From contig JBMONI010000002.1 in assembly GCA_049324575.1 (NCBI GenBank), forward strand, positions 62,001-126,000: a DNA stretch of 64,000 bases, given 5' to 3'. Position 1 is the stretch's first letter; the number at the start of each line of letters is the position of its first letter. The notes beneath the pieces were generated by a model, which was not told the DNA's origin, made no database searches, and was given only the letters and a program-made list of their open reading frames with translations. Below are positions 63,832-64,000 of the stretch, piece after piece. The DNA comes from JBMONI01 sp049324575 (GTDB lineage: Bacteria; Omnitrophota; Omnitrophia; Omnitrophales; Aquincolibacteriaceae). The position numbers and the translations under genes were made by a program.

Positions 63832-64000
63832 TCATCCTCCGTGCGCATGGCTGCTTGTGCCGCCCGCGTCTTCAAGCGCGGCTTTGAGCCGGCTTTCGGA
63901 ATCGATCAGAAAATTACCGCTTGTAACAACGATCTCGCCTTCCTGAAGTCCACCCTGGATCTGATAAAAACCATCGGTTTTCGTTCCCAAGGCAACGGCG
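63832..64000 (-). CDS. cusB: CusB/CzcB periplasmic adaptor, C-terminal end (5' part outside window)
   Basis: Only the last 55 codons are visible. They read AVALGTKTDGFYQIQGGLQE, GEIVVTSGNFLIDSESRLKA, and a His-containing end (SSHAHGG). The DG.Y.I..GL..GE.VV..G.FLIDSES pattern is the membrane-proximal end of CusB-type membrane fusion proteins. The stop TGA lies 6 bp before the cusA start, so they form one operon. Confidence 0.9.
   Translation of the reverse strand, partial: AVALGTKTDGFYQIQGGLQEGEIVVTSGNFLIDSESRLKAALEDAGGTSSHAHGG

Overview
The window looks like a piece of a Gram-negative, uncultivated bacterial chromosome, most likely from Omnitrophota. Gram-negative features are a CusBA-type RND efflux pair, a GmhB-like heptose phosphatase, Lgt and MscL. 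The Omnitrophota assignment is an inference. It rests on one uninterrupted 28.5 kb reading frame (9012..37487, minus strand, 9491 codons), a gene size known from that phylum, and on the packed mosaic of ordinary genes around it. No rRNA, tRNA, CRISPR array, insertion sequence or prophage was seen.

Layout. 1-8985 is housekeeping: the end of an arsenate reductase; sufE-folE2-Nudix (minus); HIT-hemB-metallophosphatase (plus); lgt-tatD-cysS (minus); a small membrane protein; a gmhB-like phosphatase; yidD. 9012-37487 is the giant gene. 37488-43310 holds gpmA and class I ribonucleotide reductase (nrdA, nrdB). 43338-48576 holds a PlsC acyltransferase, the c-di-AMP synthase cdaA, a small secreted acidic protein behind a structured leader RNA, an RluA-type pseudouridine synthase and a PEP-carboxykinase-like P-loop protein. 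48692-55913 is mostly transport and stress: an ArsP-like permease with a Cys-tail peptide and a DUF134 regulator, MscL, SulP, a second PlsC-like protein, Acr3, and crcB with a DUF190 gene behind a fluoride riboswitch. 56114-64000 holds amt-glnK, small envelope proteins (DUF4197, PLDc_N, TspO), an RRM RNA-binding protein and a heavy-metal RND operon (cusB end, cusA, a YHS-like metal protein).

The main discovery is the giant gene. Its product starts with a signal peptide and then strings together more than twenty unrelated modules. These include a TIKI/ChaN-like domain, a radical SAM enzyme, glutamate dehydrogenase with a P-loop kinase-like domain, two DUF218 (YdcF-like) domains, a methyltransferase, glucose-6-phosphate isomerase, a RidA/chorismatase-like domain, a GT5-like glycosyltransferase, a DUF89-like domain, an NDP-kinase-like domain and several transmembrane segments. 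The modules are separated by 34 copies of one pentapeptide, R-[AS]-E-[VLATI]-R, written with varied synonymous codons. This looks like an exported or membrane-tethered bacterial polyprotein with a recurring processing or docking site, and it is the strongest candidate here for an undescribed system. The isomerase module carries Gln where the family has its catalytic Glu.

Regulation. Sigma70-type promoters with near-consensus hexamers can be placed before HIT, gmhB (apparently leaderless), the giant gene, gpmA, nrdA, cdaA, the leader RNA and the RRM gene. A fluoride aptamer with a terminator precedes crcB. A roughly 210-nt leader RNA of no family I recognise, ending in a strong terminator, precedes the small secreted protein.
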